From positions 2,046,001-2,110,000 of the forward strand of contig CP075497.1 in NCBI GenBank assembly GCA_021613535.1: a stretch of DNA of 64,000 nucleotides, read 5' to 3'. The notes below the pieces were generated by a model, which was not told where the DNA came from, made no database searches, and was given only the letters and a program-made list of their open reading frames with translations. The translations under genes and the position numbers were made by a program. The stretch's first letter is position 1. Each line of letters begins with the position of its first letter. The stretch comes from Adineta vaga. Its lineage: Eukaryota; Rotifera. Positions 47,939 to 61,586 of the stretch are shown here, in pieces.

Positions 47939-49509
47939 AAAGAATAACCAATAAATAATAAATGTTAAAATCAAACAAAAAATAAGTGTTAACAAAAAAC
48001 TTGAAGTTAAATTGCCATTTTGAGGAGGAGTGACTAATAAGTTTTTCACATGTTCATCTAATTTTTTAGCAAACGAAGTAAATGAAAAGTTGTTCTTCAC
48101 ACGTTCTTCACCATGTTTACCCATTTGTTTCGATAAATTCTCATTCTCAACAAATTCTTTCATTCGTTTAGCAAATGTTTCCACGAAAGGTTCTCTACAT
48201 AAATAACCGGTTTGACCATCTACAACTGTTTCCAATGGGCCACCGGTCGCGGTCGCTATAACTGGTCGACCAGCTTGCATTGCTTCAAGTGGAACAATAC
48301 CGAAATGTTCATTAAGTGGAGTATATAGAATACAATGAGCTTTCGAAAGATATTCACGTTTTTCTTTATCAGAAAATGATCGAACAAATGTTATGGATGA
48401 TGAAGAAAGATTTAAATCTTTTGCTAATTCTTGAAGTTCATTGTAATATTCGACATTTTCACTTAAACGTTCATCATAACCGCCGATGATATATAAATGA
48501 ATCGGTTTCGAGTTTGATGAAAGTAATGTTTGAAGATGCGAGAAGGCATGAATGGCAAGACCTAAATCTTTTTTTCGTTCAAAACGATTGATTGAAAGAA
48601 AATTTATTGATTTTTCACTGTCATTTGATAATAATGGAATTATTTGATCAGGTATCGTTGGATAAAGTATATGTACGGGAATGTCTGATCGAATATGTTC
48701 TCGAAATACGGATTCAGTATAACGACTATTTACTAATATACGATCAGCAAGACATGTTGTATAGATCTAAATAGAAAAAGAAACATTTATATGGCGAATT
48801 CATTTGAATTCGATATCTTATTAGTATTTCTAATGGACTCTATCTGACCCTTGAGCATTTCTGACAATTATTGATTAAATTAAAGAGAAAAGAACTTCAA
48901 GAGACAGAAAACTAAATGGATTATTTCTCATACACGCGATTCATCAGTCTAATCGAATTAGCAAAACTATTTCGAAGAGAAAGATAGAATTACATAGTGA
49001 TCAAAATAAGCGTGTGAAATAATCACTAAATATTCTTTCAAAATCAATAAGGACATGCTTACTTCAAATGTATCTATCGGCCAACGATAGAATTTCTTCG
49101 CTAATGATTCTCGTTTTGTTAATAAATGATCAGGATAATGACAATAGAATAAAACTGGTCGTTGACTTCGTTTTAAAACTGGTATACACGCACTTATTTG
49201 ATCACATAGAAACAGATCATATTGTTTGTCTTTTTTCATATAAACAACATAAAAAGCAAGAAGAATAAATCGTAGATAAGCACATAAAGCATTGAATCTT
49301 CCAAAGATATTTCTCGGAAACCATGAACATGCAACAAAAACATTCAATTGATCATTTCGAGTTTCATCAAAACATCTTCGTTTATCATGAAAATTTGTAT
49401 AAAGATCTACATCATATCCTGATGTTTTCAATGCTAATCCTATATCAACAATTAATCGTTCCGCTCCGCCAATACCTAAATCTGGATGAAGAATCGCAAT
49501 ACGTGGCAT
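47936..49509 (-). CDS. ALG2: alpha-1,3/1,6-mannosyltransferase ALG2
   Basis: Two exons (49063-49509, 47936-48766) give 425 residues; human ALG2 has 416. ALG2 adds the second and third mannoses to the dolichol-linked precursor on the cytosolic face of the ER. Family marks: MPRIAILHPDLGIGGAERLI at the N-terminus, FYCHYPDHLL, NRFERKKDLGLAI, the GT4 E-x7-E motif in EHFGIVPLE, and GGPLETVVDG. A C-terminal hydrophobic anchor (FLLTLIFCLILTFIIYWLFF) ends the protein. I chose the ATG at 49509 because the known protein starts MPRIAI-like here and a TTTTAG acceptor ends 2 nt before it; an upstream in-frame ATG at 49548 would add 13 residues. HDAC8 starts 6 nt after the stop. Confidence 0.93.
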
Positions 49510-50150
49510 ATCTAAAATGTGATTATTACGGATTGTTTTTTTATTCATTAATGAAATTGATTAGAAAAACCTTCTGTTTTTTTTTCAATTTGCTGAGAAA
49601 TACTTGAGATAAATGAAAAAGAGATATAGATAATAGTATAATACTGATTGATAAGGAGAAAAGAGAAGTATTTTTCGAAAGGTAGGAAAGTGATAGGCTG
49701 TTGTATGTGAAAAAAAACTGTACAAATAAATAAAATCACGTTGCGGCTAAACAAAACAACAGAAAATTGGTAGAAAAATACACCAAAAAGAGATATACAA
49801 TAGAAGGAAAGATGCAAAAAAAAACAAACAAACAAAAACATTTTATCTAAAGTATTTCATTAGGGAAAACAACAAAAAATAAGATCTGCCTAAATAAATG
49901 CATTGTAAGAATAGAATTGAAATAAGATCAGCAAAAAAGACCATCACCATCCGTTAACTAAACAAGAAAGAAAAACATCTCCGAACAGGAAATCAATCAT
50001 TTCATTATACCCACACTGTTAGATTTTAAGAAGCATTACCATTTACATCGACCTTCAAACACACAGAACAACATCAATTACAAAAAGCATAGAAAAGTTT
50101 TCAAGTTTTTAATAACAAACATACACGCACACAGAGAAACATTTTGATAT
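49510..50150. other. intergenic spacer
   Basis: It lies between the ERC-like gene's stop and ALG2 and is presumably the promoter of the ALG2-HDAC8 unit. A/C-rich, with poly-A runs and acaaacaaa-type low complexity; no exon is recognised. Confidence 0.4.
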
Positions 50151-53100
50151 TCATCTTACCGGTGAAAATGGTAGCGATTTTTCTCGTTGTTCATATTCTT
50201 GTTTAGAAGCCATATGATCTTGGATTATCTTCGTTCGAATTTCCGTCTAAATACAAGAAAAAGTTATTCATATGAAAATAAAAAATCCAGCATTCTTACG
50301 AGTTCTTTTAATTGATGATGTAATTGATGTTTTTCGGAATTTAATTTCTCAATTGTATGTGCACGATTTGATGCTCCAGAACTACTTCGATCCATTTCTA
50401 AATCAGCGATTTGAGAATCTTTTTCACTCAATTCTAATAAAAGTTTTTCTTGTCTAGAAGAAGAAAATGAATTTCATTGAAATTGAAGAGAAAAAAACCT
50501 ACTGAGAAATAAAAGCATCATCTAAATGTCTAATCTGTTCTTCTAATCGTTGTTCATATTGACGTTTTCTTTCAGTTAATTCCGTTCGTAATTGTGTTAT
50601 TATCTGTGATTGTTCATTATTATCTTTACGTAAATGTTCAATTTCATTCTGAAGTGTTTTTATCTGAAAGAAAATCTTCGTAAAGAAGAAATATTTCATT
50701 GAATTATCGTTACCTGTTTATCTAAGTTTTCGACTTTTCGTTTTTGTTGTGTCATCGCATATTCTCTTTCAGTTGTGATCTGCAAACTTTCTCGAACAGC
50801 TTCTTCTAGTTCTTCAATTCGTTGTTGTTTTTTATTTATTTCTAATTCATATTGTTGTTCATGTTCATTCGTTTCATTCGTTGACGTTAAGGAAGAAGTT
50901 TTCTGTTGCTCAAGTTCCTGTTGCATCCATTCAATTTCACGTTTCATTTCTGTACTTTCAAGTTCATAAGTTGATAAACGATCTTGTAATGTTCGATTTT
51001 CATATTCTAGTTTTGCCGTATCACCTGAGTCTGTTTTAACTTTCTTTAAATGTGCTACCTGTTGTTCAAGACTTTGAATATGTGTCTCACGACGTTGTAA
51101 TAATGATTTTGCATTATTTATTTGCTCTTTTAATTCAATAATATGATTCTAAAAAGAGGAATAAAGTTACGAAGTGCAATCTCGATTAGAAGGTCCGTAA
51201 TATTTAACTATTTTCGATTAAAAAAAACTTCAGTTTGTTCCGTCTTTATTGAAGGCCCGGAGGAGGAGGATTATTTCTTTTCTTTTTCCGATCGATTATT
51301 TAAAAGAAACAGTTGTGTTGTCGTTAACCTTTTTCCTGTTTATAACAAACGCATAAACGATTGTCTGTCGAATGTCAGGGCTGACAGACACAAAATCTTG
51401 ACTTGTAGGAAAAATAGTATATAACATTTATATCTTTATTTAATGATGTTAATCAATAAATCATGTTATTCTCATTGAATTGATGTTTATTCTTATAAGG
51501 ATCGAAAGAAAATCAGTATTAATTCTTTTCTAGAGAACATTTCTAATCTTCTTTGAATAGATATTACCTTGACAAATGATTCTTTTCTGTTCTCTTTTCT
51601 CTATTAAAAAAAATGCCTTGGTAATAATTATTGATCGTAATCTCTCGAGAAATGATTAAAAGAAGAAAAGAAAAAGAACATACTTGTCCTTCATAATAAT
51701 CTTTTTCCTTTTGTTCAAGTTTCAATCTTGTATCATTTAATGTTTTTTGTAATTGTTCAATTTCTTCTTGATGTTCAATATCGATTGTATGTTTTTGTTC
51801 TCGTAATTTTTCAATGGATCGTTCTTTTTCTGCAATTGTTGCTTCTAAACTAGAAACTAATGTGTTATTTGTTACTGATGTTTGTTGTTGGATATTGATT
51901 GATGCAGCTGTCGTTGTCGCTGCTGATAATTTTGCTCGTGCCATAGCAATTTGTGTCGATTTTTCTCGGAGTTGTTCTTCAAGATTATCAATTTTTCGAT
52001 TAAGAACATTGATCTTTCGATCACGAATATCTAATTGTTGTTTCGATTCTTGTAAATCACATTCTCGTTGTTGTCGATCAACACGTGTCGATTGAATTTT
52101 TGAATTTTTCTTTTCAATAATTGCATCTTTTTCTTTAAGTCGTGTACGAAGGTCATTGATCTAGAAAATAAATACAAACAATTGAATATTTTTCTTTGAT
52201 TAAAATTGAATTTAAATACTTCAGATTGAATCATATTAACTTGTTGATCTTTAATTAAGATCGATTCTTTTAGAATACTTATATAATGTTGTAAATCTTT
52301 TTCTTTACTTTCATAAGTATCAACTTTAGCTTTCAATGTAACACATTCATTATCTTTTAAATGCAATTCATTAACACGTTGTTCTAATTTCTCTTTCGTA
52401 TCTTGATATTGCTTTTGTGATGTTGCATTTAAATCAATGGACGGTTTTTGTTCTGGAATGATAAATGTAGATGGAATTGATGTTGGATTATTATTATGTC
52501 GAGCTTTGTCAAGTTCATCACGCATTTGTCGTAATTGATGTTCAAGAGATTGAACATGTGTATCCTATGCAAAGCAAATCGAATCAATTAATAAAAAAGA
52601 GAAAATCAATCGACGTGTTTTCTTTTTACTTGTTTTGAACGTTTTTGATGTTCAGTTATAAATAATTGATAACGACATGATTCATCTTTTCTTAAAGCTC
52701 GTTCTTTTTTTAGTTCAGGACTCCAAAATGTTTTGATACTTTTCATTGTTGCATTTAATTGTTCTTTTGTTAGTTTTAATTCTTGAACTAATTGTTGCAC
52801 ATATGTATGATTAGTTGAATCATAATCATAATAATTCATTTGATCAGGAAGATAATTATCTGAAGGATAAAATGAAGCATTGGTTGTTGACGAACGATTC
52901 ATATATTCATGATTATTTTGACGACATAGCAGATCAGCACTTCCATGACGTTGATGATTTTGTCGACTTAATGATCGACGAGATTGATGTTGAGAAGATG
53001 AATATCGATCGTCTTCTGTATAGTAAAGGCTTTCACCTGCTGATTGAGATATCGTACGTTTCGATGGAAATGTTTCGACAGGTGCAGATGCTGGAGGGGG

Positions 53101-53759
53101 TGGTGGTGGTGGTGGTGCGGGAGCTTTCTTTTGAATTGGTTTAGATGTTGGAGATGATTGAATTTCATCTTCGAAGTCATTTTTTAAAAGTTCATGAGCG
53201 ATTGGAGTCTAAAATAGAATAAAAACAAATCTCGATGTATTGAATTTCTGTCATTCGATATGAAAAAACCTGTTGAGAATGACTTGATGCTGATGATTTT
53301 GTAGATGATGATGAACTACTTGATGGAAATGATCGACATTGAATAAATGTTGTTGCACTTTTTTTTGTATCTGTTTCTTGATTGATTGGTAATGATTGTG
53401 GTGCTAATGGTGAGTTTAATATTGGATTATCCAACATAAGTAATGGAGTTGAACTTAGATCCCCTAAAAATTCCGATTCAATTAATTTCAATTGATTCAT
53501 TAAGAATCTATTTACCAAGACTATTCGAAGTACAAACAGGTAGAAGTGTTTTTGTATTATTTTCAATTTGTAAAACACTTGATATCGACGTATTTGAAAG
53601 TGATGGAATGACAATTGAATCTTTTCTCGTCATTGTTGTTGGCTCAATAACAAGTGGAATATTTGTTTGATGATCATGTTGTTGTTGTTCATCATTTGCA
53701 TTAATAAAATCTGTCTCTTCATATGATGAAGAAAAATCAGTTAGAAGTGTTTCCATCAT
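50151..53759 (-). CDS. ERC: ELKS/ERC/CAST-family active-zone coiled-coil protein
   Basis: Nine exons join in frame to 894 residues: 53516-53759, 53270-53463, 52630-53208, 52220-52564, 51684-52160, 50714-51148, 50503-50663, 50300-50453, 50151-50246. After a disordered N-terminus with a proline run, nearly everything is coiled coil. Diagnostic phrases match ELKS/CAST: SLEATIAEKERSIEKLREQ, KINVLNRKIDNLEEQLREK, RIEELEEAVRESLQITTERE. ERC proteins scaffold presynaptic active zones, binding RIM, Munc13, liprin and calcium channels, and also act in cortical vesicle docking. The reading ends EKSLPFSPVR, where the stop overlaps a GTAAGA donor-like site, so a longer isoform with further exons is possible. 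The vertebrate C-terminal Rab11-FIP-like region is not seen. The intron 51149-51683 is large for this window. Confidence 0.85.
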
Positions 53760-54228
53760 CTCACCATTTTATCTTCTAACTTTAAACGATTGAGAAATCT
53801 AAGCTAATGGAATTAACTATTATTTCCGTTAGTAACGATAGCTAAAAAAAGAAAAAAAGCGATTATGGATGTTGTGTTCTGTGTTTGCTGTCTGATCGAT
53901 TCAGCGGTTTGAGATGAACCAATGAGAAATGCGTTTGTCAAAGTGCATTAATGTGTTGTAAATGAATTTTGATTAGTTGCAATGTTGAAGGTGTAACATT
54001 GCCATTAATATCATTAATGGTTGAAAATACTTGCGTAAATGTTTTTTTTTTCATCATCTAAAACCAAGATCGCGTGCTTCTTTTGCTTTCTTACAGAGTA
54101 AACATTGTCGATCAATTCTTTCAATTATTTATATACGAATCCTGTCAACTGTTGTTCGTTTCTTTTTTTTTTGTATTCCGTTTTGAAAAAAGAAATTGAA
54201 ATTTAAGTGAAATAGAATCTAACTTTTT
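53760..54228. other. divergent promoter region
   Basis: The 469 nt between the ERC-like gene (-) and the CDKL1-like kinase (+) are non-coding and T/A-rich, and probably serve both genes. Confidence 0.4.
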
Positions 54229-56139
<1,911 letters not shown>

Positions 56140-56711
56140 CAAAGAAAGAAACACGTCTTTTCAAATCTAAAGATCTTATTATCAATTTCATGTTGTTGTT
56201 GTTCTTATTTTGTTGTCATGATAATATGCCTATGATTGAATTTTAAATATTTTCTTTCGCGCGCGTCCTTTCTTTCTCATGTATAGTCTGTTTTTCTCTT
56301 TCTTGCTTATCATCATCATCATCATCACACGCACACACCCCAAAATGTAAACCGTCTTTATATTTTATTTAAAAACAAGAGATCAGAACAATGAAATTGA
56401 TTTGACATTTTCCTTTTTTTTCTGATATTTAAGATTGTAAACAATTTCGACCATCAAACTATGAAGAGAACTGTTTATAAGATATCACTCATATCATCTT
56501 AATAGATCGATTTTCATCGCAATGAATCTCTTTTACCTTGAGAAAGATTCAAAATCAAGGATTTGTTTATTATGAAAGGATAATGATCTTCTTTACTCTA
56601 TTGAACAAATATTTTTCATCTGGAAATTAATATCGATTTTCTCGTTTCAATGACTCCATAGAATTCTTTTTTTATGCTTCGGATAGATTTACATTCCAAC
56701 TGACAACCCAT
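56140..56711. other. convergent 3' region
   Basis: This lies between the 3' ends of the CDKL1-like (+) and SLC49A4-like (-) genes; AT-rich with an (ATC)n run near 56309-56326. No coding exon. Confidence 0.4.
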
Positions 56712-58193
56712 CTAAACATAAGATTGTTCTTCATCTTTACGTTTATAAGTAACTTTGACACAAATAATCATAAGAATTCCAATGATCATCATTAATAAAA
56801 CTAATAAATTCATAAGAATATATCGATTAGGTGCAATAGCAAGAAATATTAATGATGTAACATTAAAAAGTTGAGCATAGATCGATGCGGTTAAGGATTC
56901 AGGTAATGGATGCATCATTTCTGCAAGACATTCATAAGTCAGAGGTGAACCAGCTCCACTAAAAAATCCATTCAGAGATAAAAGAATTCCAATTGAAAAA
57001 ACATTTGAAGGTATTGGAGGATCATTTGGCCAAAAAAAGTGTTCGAATACTAAGTTGAAAGAATAAACAAAATACAAATGAACAAATCAATGATATTAAT
57101 AACAATGTTTTAAATGATCGTTGAAATCGAGGAAGATCAGCTAATTGACCGGTGATTAGAGCACCTAGAATCCCTGCTACTGATTGTCCAAAACCAAACC
57201 AACCTATACAGAAGAAAATTGATTCTATCTGTTTGTTATCTTCTCAATAAATTCACCTGCTTGTGTTTCAGAATAACCTAATGGTTCAAGAATCGTTGCA
57301 AATAATCCACCCCAAGCTGATAAAGTTCCACCTATAGTTACACCCTCAAGAATTAACAAAACACAAGAAATATCTTGACAACAATGTAAAATATCGGAGA
57401 GAAAACGTTTTAATGTACTAAGTAATGGTTCAGTTTGAAATCGATTTGCAGTTAATAAATGAGCTGCACTTGATGGAAGTGAAGGTGGTTCACCGGGAAA
57501 ATAAACTAAAGTACAAATACAAGCAAGAAGAGCTTGACCTGTATGAAGATATAGAAGATAAGGAACACGTTGGGATTCGAAAACTAAATGTGGTGAGATA
57601 AGAAATGCGATAGCACCACCTAAACTGGAACCAAGAATAGCAATTGTTGTTGCACGTGTTCGTTCGTGTGGAGCAAACCAAAGACAAGATAATTGAGATA
57701 CAAGTGCCATACCAATGGGACCTGTTGCTGCTATAAGAATTTGACCAATATGAAGAAATGGAACAGTTATATCATGAAAAGATGGATGGGATGATGAAAT
57801 AACTACAGAAGGAATCACACGAATGATAGTTGCTATTAGGGAAACAATTGCATATATCAAAACACATTTTCGAAGACCATGATGCGTGTTTAGTATCAAA
57901 TAAATGATTGGTAATGTTGGTAAAAATATAATCGGACCCCAATTGAGTAAAAGGTCAATCGTTGCTTCATCAATATGAAAGAAGATTTTTGCTGAACTAG
58001 CTATTGGAGAAAATGTTAACCAAAACATACATTGATTAAATGATAAAAATGTAAAAACAAATAAAATCCAAAATCGTTGAGGATATACACGAAAGATATG
58101 ATTTTCATTAATTCGATATAATTCATTTGTTGATGACTGCATAATGTACTTTATAACTGCGATTCGATATGATGATATTCTCAACAGATGCAC
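56712..58193 (-). CDS. SLC49A4: MFS transporter, SLC49A4/DIRC2-like
   Basis: Three exons (57257-58193, 57084-57203, 56712-57049) give 464 residues with about 12 hydrophobic segments, the major facilitator fold. Family marks of the SLC49 group: WGPIIFLPTLPIIYL in the N-half, WFAPHERTRATTIAILGSSL before TM5, YFPGEPPSLPSSAAH in the central loop, and AGWFGFGQS after the first join. DIRC2 is a lysosomal membrane transporter of the FLVCR-related family; its substrate has been reported as pyridoxine, which I cannot test here. Met18 (58142) is an alternative start and gives a length closer to the family. The second intron would be only 34 nt, so that join is the least certain part. Confidence 0.75.
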
Positions 58194-58778
58194 TATATGA
58201 TAACCTGATAAAAAGTATGAAAAATAGCACGATACTGGACACGTGACTGATACAACAATGAAATCAAAACTAACTGTTTTAGCTCAAAGATTTCAAATTG
58301 TTATATTAAAATCCAGATAAAGCAAGAATGTTTTTTTGAAGTAGTAAAATTTTTCAAAAGAAAATTAAAGATTGTTTCCAGAATATGTATTCTTCTAGTT
58401 TTCGTTCTATTCATGAGAAAATATGTTGACATTGAATTTAATCACGAATATATGTCATGATTTTGAGAGAAAGTGCGTTTTCTGTATGACAGAGGTCGCT
58501 GGTTTACATAGGAAACATATTTTATTATGAGTCATTTATTCAATACACCAATTAGATCTCTTGCTTGTTGTTGACTATCTTTCCAGCTCTAGCATTAATA
58601 GCTAAAGATCGCAAAACGTAGATTTCTCCCTTGAATCTTCCAGTTTTAAAATAATCAAACTATTGTTGATCCTTAAAATTCGAAGGAATCAATTGAATTG
58701 ATTACATAAATCCAATTTTGATTGTTTTATTCATCTGATGCAATACGAAAATTGATCGATTCTTATTCTAGATTAATA
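58194..58778. other. divergent promoter region
   Basis: It lies between the SLC49A4-like gene (-) and SAMM50 (+); AT-rich and non-coding. A CTAG acceptor-like site ends at 58771, 7 nt before the SAMM50 ATG. Confidence 0.4.
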
Positions 58779-60610
58779 ATGAACGTACAAAAAGTTAATT
58801 TAGATCAAGTACCTGTAAGTAAAAAAGATGCAATTTTCATCTAAATATCATCAATTTCTTCGATAAAGGCTTATTGTGCACGTGTTAATGTCAATGGTAT
58901 TCAACGAACTAAAGAAGATTATATTCGTCATCAAATCGACAGTGTCTTTACCTCGAATACATTCGAATCATTGCTTCTTAACGTCGAACAATTACGAAGT
59001 AAACTTTTACAACTCGGCTGCTTTCGAGATGTAACAGTTGTTATTGATTCTGCGAAAGGTTTGAATAACAAAATGATTTGAACGTTATAATTCATGTCGA
59101 GAGTTTTCTTCTAGATGCAAAAGCTAATTATAGTTATGATGTAACTTATATAACTGAAGAATATCGACCAATATCCGGAGGAATTAATACAGCTGTTGGA
59201 CAAAATGAAGGATCACTTGTAAGGATATTTAATCAATGTTGTGTTAAGATGATGTTTTGATTAATTTAGTGTACGAATTTTTCTTTACCAAATCTCTTTG
59301 GTCGTGGTGAAAAATTTGGTGTGGATTATTCTTATAGTAATCGTGGTAATACTGAAGGACGAGTGTTTTATAATATGCCAACACAATTGGATCCAAATAA
59401 ACAGTAAATTATAATACAATAAGTTTCGTATTCGATTTGATTTTGTTTTTGAAAAATATGTTTAGATTTTCAATGTCTTTATTTCGAAGTTATTTTGATA
59501 ATACTTGGAGTTCTTTTAAACAAGATGATCATGGAGTAAATATCAGTTATAATGTAAGAAATAATCTTCAAAAATTGTAAATCAATTATCTCTTGTTGAT
59601 ATTCGTTTATAAAACAAAATTAGATTCCTCTTGGTATTGTTCCAAATGCTGTGCATAGTTTCACTTGGGAAGGTGTTTGGCGATCAGTTCTAGCTGCTAG
59701 TCCATCAACATCTCTTGATATACGAAAAGATGCTGGTCATACATTAAAATCCTCTTTAAAAGTTTGTTTTTCTGAATAAAACAAAAAGCTTTCTAATGAA
59801 TTTCTTTAGTATACAGCAACGATTGATACTCGTGATCATCCTGTTATTGCACATCGTGGTTCATATTCTCAAAGTTCAATTGAATTAGCTGGTCTTGGTG
59901 GTGATAGTCAATTTGTTAAATGGTCAACTCAACATCAAGTTAATGTTCCATTACCAATGAAATCAATTCTTCAATGGTGTCTATCAGCTGGTGCGATTTG
60001 GCCACTTTTACAAGGAAGAGATCAAACGATTAAAATCAATGATCGATTTTTTCTTGGTGGACCTTTGAATGTTCGAGGTTTTGATTATCATGGAGCTGGA
60101 CCACATAGTGAAGGTTTGTAAGAATGAAATCTTTGTTAAATTTTATTTCTTTTTTGTTTCGAATTAAAGGAGCAGCATTAGGTGGTGATTGTTATTGGGC
60201 AACTGGTCTTCATCTTTATACACCACTTCCTTTTCTTTATCATCGAGAAAATTTAATGTCTCATGTACGTTTGCATTATTTTCTCAATGCAGGAAATGTT
60301 TGTAATCTTCAATCAGTTCGTAAGTTTAGAAATTCTGTTTGTATTTTAAATAAATTGATTGATATCAGGTTCAACACAATCGTTCTTCTCTCAATTAACA
60401 AATGCCACGCGTTTATCGTGTGGTCTTGGCGTTGTTTTAAATCTAATGAATGTTGCTCGATTAGAACTTAACTATACTCTTCCATTATGGACTCAAGTAC
60501 ATGATCGGTTAGTTTATATTCTTAAATAAAAGATAATATGATTGTTTTGCTGTCTTTTTTTTAGAGTGATCAAAGGTTTTCAATTCGGTGTGGGATTTAC
60601 ATTTATTTAA
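58779..60610 (+). CDS. SAMM50: sorting and assembly machinery component SAM50 (Omp85 family)
   Basis: A multi-exon gene that starts with a 36-nt first exon (58779-58814) and ends [17 protein letters not shown]-like N-terminal segment ([40 protein letters not shown]) leads into a 16-strand beta-barrel region. The Omp85 signature is visible: [15 protein letters not shown], then the loop-6 motif [19 protein letters not shown] (VRGF corresponds to the conserved VRGY/F) and [20 protein letters not shown]50 is the core of the SAM complex in the outer mitochondrial membrane and inserts beta-barrel proteins such as VDAC and TOM40. The aromatic C-terminal beta signal is present. PAM16, another mitochondrial import gene, follows on the same strand 300 nt later. 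Confidence 0.92.
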
Positions 60611-60911
60611 CTTTCATAGACAAATAACCTTTATTTGACTTTGTAATGTGTTTTTTTCTTCTTCCGAACGATATATAGAATTTGTTTTGTTCTTTTTCAT
60701 ACATATAGAAAGATTTTATATAAGAGATATCGAATATCGTCTCACTTGAAGATTTCAGATCTTAAATTTTCAGAAGATTGAGTAGGAAATGAATGGTTAT
60801 GCTAGAATGATTTAGTTTCTTGATGATATATTTTAGATTATCATGAATATGCTTTCAGTTAGTAAACGATGACTCTTTCTTCCTGATTTCCAATAAAATC
60901 ACGTCATTCAA
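60611..60911. other. spacer between SAMM50 and PAM16
   Basis: About 300 nt of non-coding AT-rich DNA between two same-strand mitochondrial genes; no motif recognised. Confidence 0.4.
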
Positions 60912-61479
60912 ATGGTAGATATCATCATTTACCTTTTTTCTTTAACATATTTTATTTTGCTTTCATTTATTAGGCTAAAAATTTGATTCAAATCGCCATC
61001 TTAGGCGCACAAATTGTCGGACGAGCATTTACTCGCGCATTACGTCAAGAACTGCAACGTAAATTTCGCTTAGAAAAAAAGCAACAACTCATTTTTCATC
61101 TCAAAACCCTTATTTTCAGATGCAAAAACTGCGACTCAAACCGGTAAAACATCTACAAAAACCGTTCAAGCAGATCGTGTTACCGGTATGTCTCTACAGG
61201 TAAAATACACATGTTTCCTTTCGATAAACACATACATTCGTTTCTGTGTGATTTTAGGAAGCAAAACAAATTCTCAATCTAAATGATCTCGATATTCAAG
61301 ATCCGGAAAAAATTCGTAAACAGTACGAACATTTATTTCAATTAAATGATAAAACAAAAGGCGGTTCGTTTTATTTACAATCGAAAATCTATCGAGCCAA
61401 AGAACGAATTGATAAAGAATCAAACGTTTCATCGTCATCAACGAAAACTGAGCCAACTGAAGAGACGAAATCTAATTAA
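60912..61479 (+). CDS. PAM16: PAM16/Magmas (TIM16), presequence translocase motor subunit
   Basis: Four exons give 129 residues: an exon holding only the ATG (60912-60914), then 60974-61058, 61120-61199 and 61258-61479. The start [20 protein letters not shown] is the conserved Magmas N-terminus (human 125 residues). The degenerate J-like domain follows: [20 protein letters not shown], then [20 protein letters not shown] and [12 protein letters not shown]. The HPD motif of true J proteins is absent, as in all PAM16. It binds PAM18/DNAJC19 at the TIM23 channel and restrains its stimulation of mitochondrial HSP70 in the matrix. The one-codon first exon is inferred because the second exon begins with the Ala codon and ATG-GTAGAT offers the donor. 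Confidence 0.9.
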
Positions 61480-61586
61480 AGTTTTTTTTTACTCGAAAAT
61501 TTTGTATTTTTATGTGTGATGGTTTTTCGTTTTTGTTTTCGTAGAGAATCAAATCTTCAAATGATTTTTTGTAGATTAGAAAGAAA

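Noticed and set aside
51143-51424. Plus-strand ORF inside the largest ERC-like intron
   Set aside because: No recognised motif, codon use unlike neighbours, and no second exon. The intron is long for this window, but that alone is weak.
52815-53144. Plus-strand ORF of 109 codons
   Set aside because: Shadow of the ERC-like third exon.
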